Source: JAHDFB01 sp965658745
GTDB taxonomy: Bacteria; Bacteroidota; Bacteroidia; Chitinophagales; Saprospiraceae
NCBI GenBank assembly: GCA_965658745.1
Contig: CBFHTK010000007.1
Location: 91,657-155,656 of the forward strand
Direction of reading: 5' to 3'
DNA: 64,000 bases
Part shown: in pieces, positions 62,824 to 64,000 of the stretch
Position numbering within the stretch: the stretch's first letter is position 1
Layout: each line of letters begins with the position of its first letter
Notes under the pieces: model-generated
The model's input: only the letters and a program-made list of their open reading frames with translations
The model's database searches: none
Told to the model about the DNA's origin: nothing
Translations under genes and position numbers: made by a program

Positions 62824-64000
62824 GTGCGCCAACTATACGTTCTAAATAAATATTTTGTAAAATATAAATTCCATTTGATCCTTGGAATTGTTTTTGTTGC
62901 GCTTTCCAATTATTTTCGGGTGTTGATGCCGCAGGCAATAAGAGAGGCACTTGATTATGTTTTTCTTAGTATTCAAGAATATAAACTTATTGATCAGTCT
63001 GATTTTCAATCTACAATACTTTCTGGTGTAGGTAAGAATCTACTTTTGTTTGGTGCATTGGTACTAGGATTTGCATTGCTGATGGGTTTATTCATGTATT
63101 TTATGAGACAAACGATTATTGTAATGTCAAGACTGATTGAATATGATATGCGAAATGAGATTTTTGCGCATTATGCCAAAATGGATTTGAAATTCTTTAA
63201 GGAAAATAAGACAGGAGATTTAATGGCAAGAATTTCTGAAGATGTTTCTAAAGTCAGGATGTATTTGGGACCAGCACTCTTATATTTTATAAATCTCGTT
63301 TCTTTATTCGTAATTGTTATCTACTCTATGCTTTCCGTCAATGTGGAGTTAACACTGTACAGCTTACTTCCTCTACCTGTCCTTTCAATTTCGATTTATA
63401 TCGTAAGTAATATTATAAACAAAAAGAGTGCAATTATCCAGAAGCAATTGTCAGTTATTAATTCAACAGCGCAAGAAGTATATTCAGGAATCCGTGTGAT
63501 AAAGTCATATGTAAAAGAAAATCAGTTTGTCCAATATTTCACAGATGAAAGCAATGACTTTAAGGCCAAAAGTCTCAAACTTGCAAGGGTAAATGCGCTT
63601 TTCTTTCCACTGATGATTTTACTAATTTCAATAAGTACGCTGATAGTGCTATATGTTGGTGGGACCCAGGTTGCAAATTCCATAATAAGCCCAGGAAATA
63701 TTGCAGAATTTATCATTTACATAGGAATGCTTACTTGGCCGATAACTGCCTTAGGTTGGATTGCGTCTCTTGTTCAGCAAGCATCAGCTTCACAAGAACG
63801 TATCAATGAATTTATGTTGGTTGAGCCCTCTATTTTAGATTCAGAAGAGCCAAAAATTCCACTTTCTTGGGATATTGAGTTTGAAAACGTGAGTTTTACA
63901 TACCCAGAGACTAAAACATTGGCACTGGATAACGTTTCTTTCAAGTTAAACGACGGTGCGAAAATGGCGATAATGGGACGAACTGCAAGCGGAAAATCTA
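62824..64000 (+). CDS. ABC exporter (MsbA/MdlB type), cut by the window end
   Basis: The open frame starts at a GTG (an in-frame TGA lies seven codons upstream) and runs off the window, giving at least 392 residues. The transmembrane domain (about 20-310) has six segments with the loop KTGDLMARISEDVSKVR and the coupling region GIRVIKSYVKE; the nucleotide-binding domain starts near 340 (IEFENVSFTYPETKTLALDN) and ends the window inside Walker A, MGRTASGKS. It would export lipids or drugs as a homo- or heterodimer. The rest of the gene lies beyond the window. Confidence 0.88.
   Translation, partial: MRQLYVLNKYFVKYKFHLILGIVFVALSNYFRVLMPQAIREALDYVFLSIQEYKLIDQSDFQSTILSGVGKNLLLFGALVLGFALLMGLFMYFMRQTIIVMSRLIEYDMRNEIFAHYAKMDLKFFKENKTGDLMARISEDVSKVRMYLGPALLYFINLVSLFVIVIYSMLSVNVELTLYSLLPLPVLSISIYIVSNIINKKSAIIQKQLSVINSTAQEVYSGIRVIKSYVKENQFVQYFTDESNDFKAKSLKLARVNALFFPLMILLISISTLIVLYVGGTQVANSIISPGNIAEFIIYIGMLTWPITALGWIASLVQQASASQERINEFMLVEPSILDSEEPKIPLSWDIEFENVSFTYPETKTLALDNVSFKLNDGAKMAIMGRTASGKS

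Overview
The window looks like a chromosomal segment of a low-GC, carotenoid-making Bacteroidota bacterium, most likely Saprospiraceae or a close relative. This rests on several things: type IX secretion (T9SS) sorting domains of both the A type and the CHU_C/gliding type, an LpxC-FabZ fusion, very large secreted HYR/dockerin proteins, a lycopene cyclase, short TAnnTTTG promoter words close to start codons, and few Shine-Dalgarno sites. No rRNA, tRNA, CRISPR array, prophage or intact insertion sequence was seen.

Layout. 0.2-9.4 kb holds PhoH-like ATPase, FabI, a membrane methyltransferase, RecN, a decayed relative of REP-associated transposases, a GT-C/TPR membrane protein and a protein recognisable as a degenerate porphobilinogen deaminase (HemC) paralogue. 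9.7-13.6 kb is a lipid A block: lpxD, lpxC-fabZ, lpxA and an ABC ATPase. 13.7-21.1 kb holds a barrel remnant, a MerR regulator, a small secreted protein and a 1907-residue T9SS protein ending at a strong terminator. 21.5-26.0 kb is a minus-strand operon: small membrane protein, lipoprotein, polyprenyl sugar-phosphate transferase, aroE and proline dehydrogenase. 26.2-36.6 kb holds an M14 peptidase, lipoproteins (one pair with a nonsense-mutated copy), an M23 peptidase, alaS and a sialate O-acetylesterase.

36.6-41.3 kb is a rearranged patch with truncated second copies of a T9SS domain and of a CoA-binding protein, a candidate small RNA and two cell-surface proteins. 41.6-48.3 kb holds exbB-exbD-exbD-tonB, lycopene cyclase, folC, a YihY protein and a thioesterase. 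48.6-50.9 kb is a three-gene coiled-coil/membrane operon of unknown function whose third gene seems cut to 55 codons. 51.1-58.1 kb holds envelope proteins: a thioredoxin fold without CxxC, a GATase-like protein, a vWA-like protein, a membrane protein with AT-hooks and HhH, and an OmpA protein. 58.6-64 kb holds comEC, a ComEA-like HhH protein, fbp and the start of an ABC exporter.

The strongest unexplained signals are a 16-base word (CTTTTGGGCGAAAGCC) found exactly three times plus several near copies on both strands, in a window that also carries DNA-uptake genes; the HemC-like pseudoenzyme; the conserved coiled-coil operon; and a leader motif with hairpin shared by comEC and the transposase-like gene. 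All family calls come from reading the sequence, without database searches.
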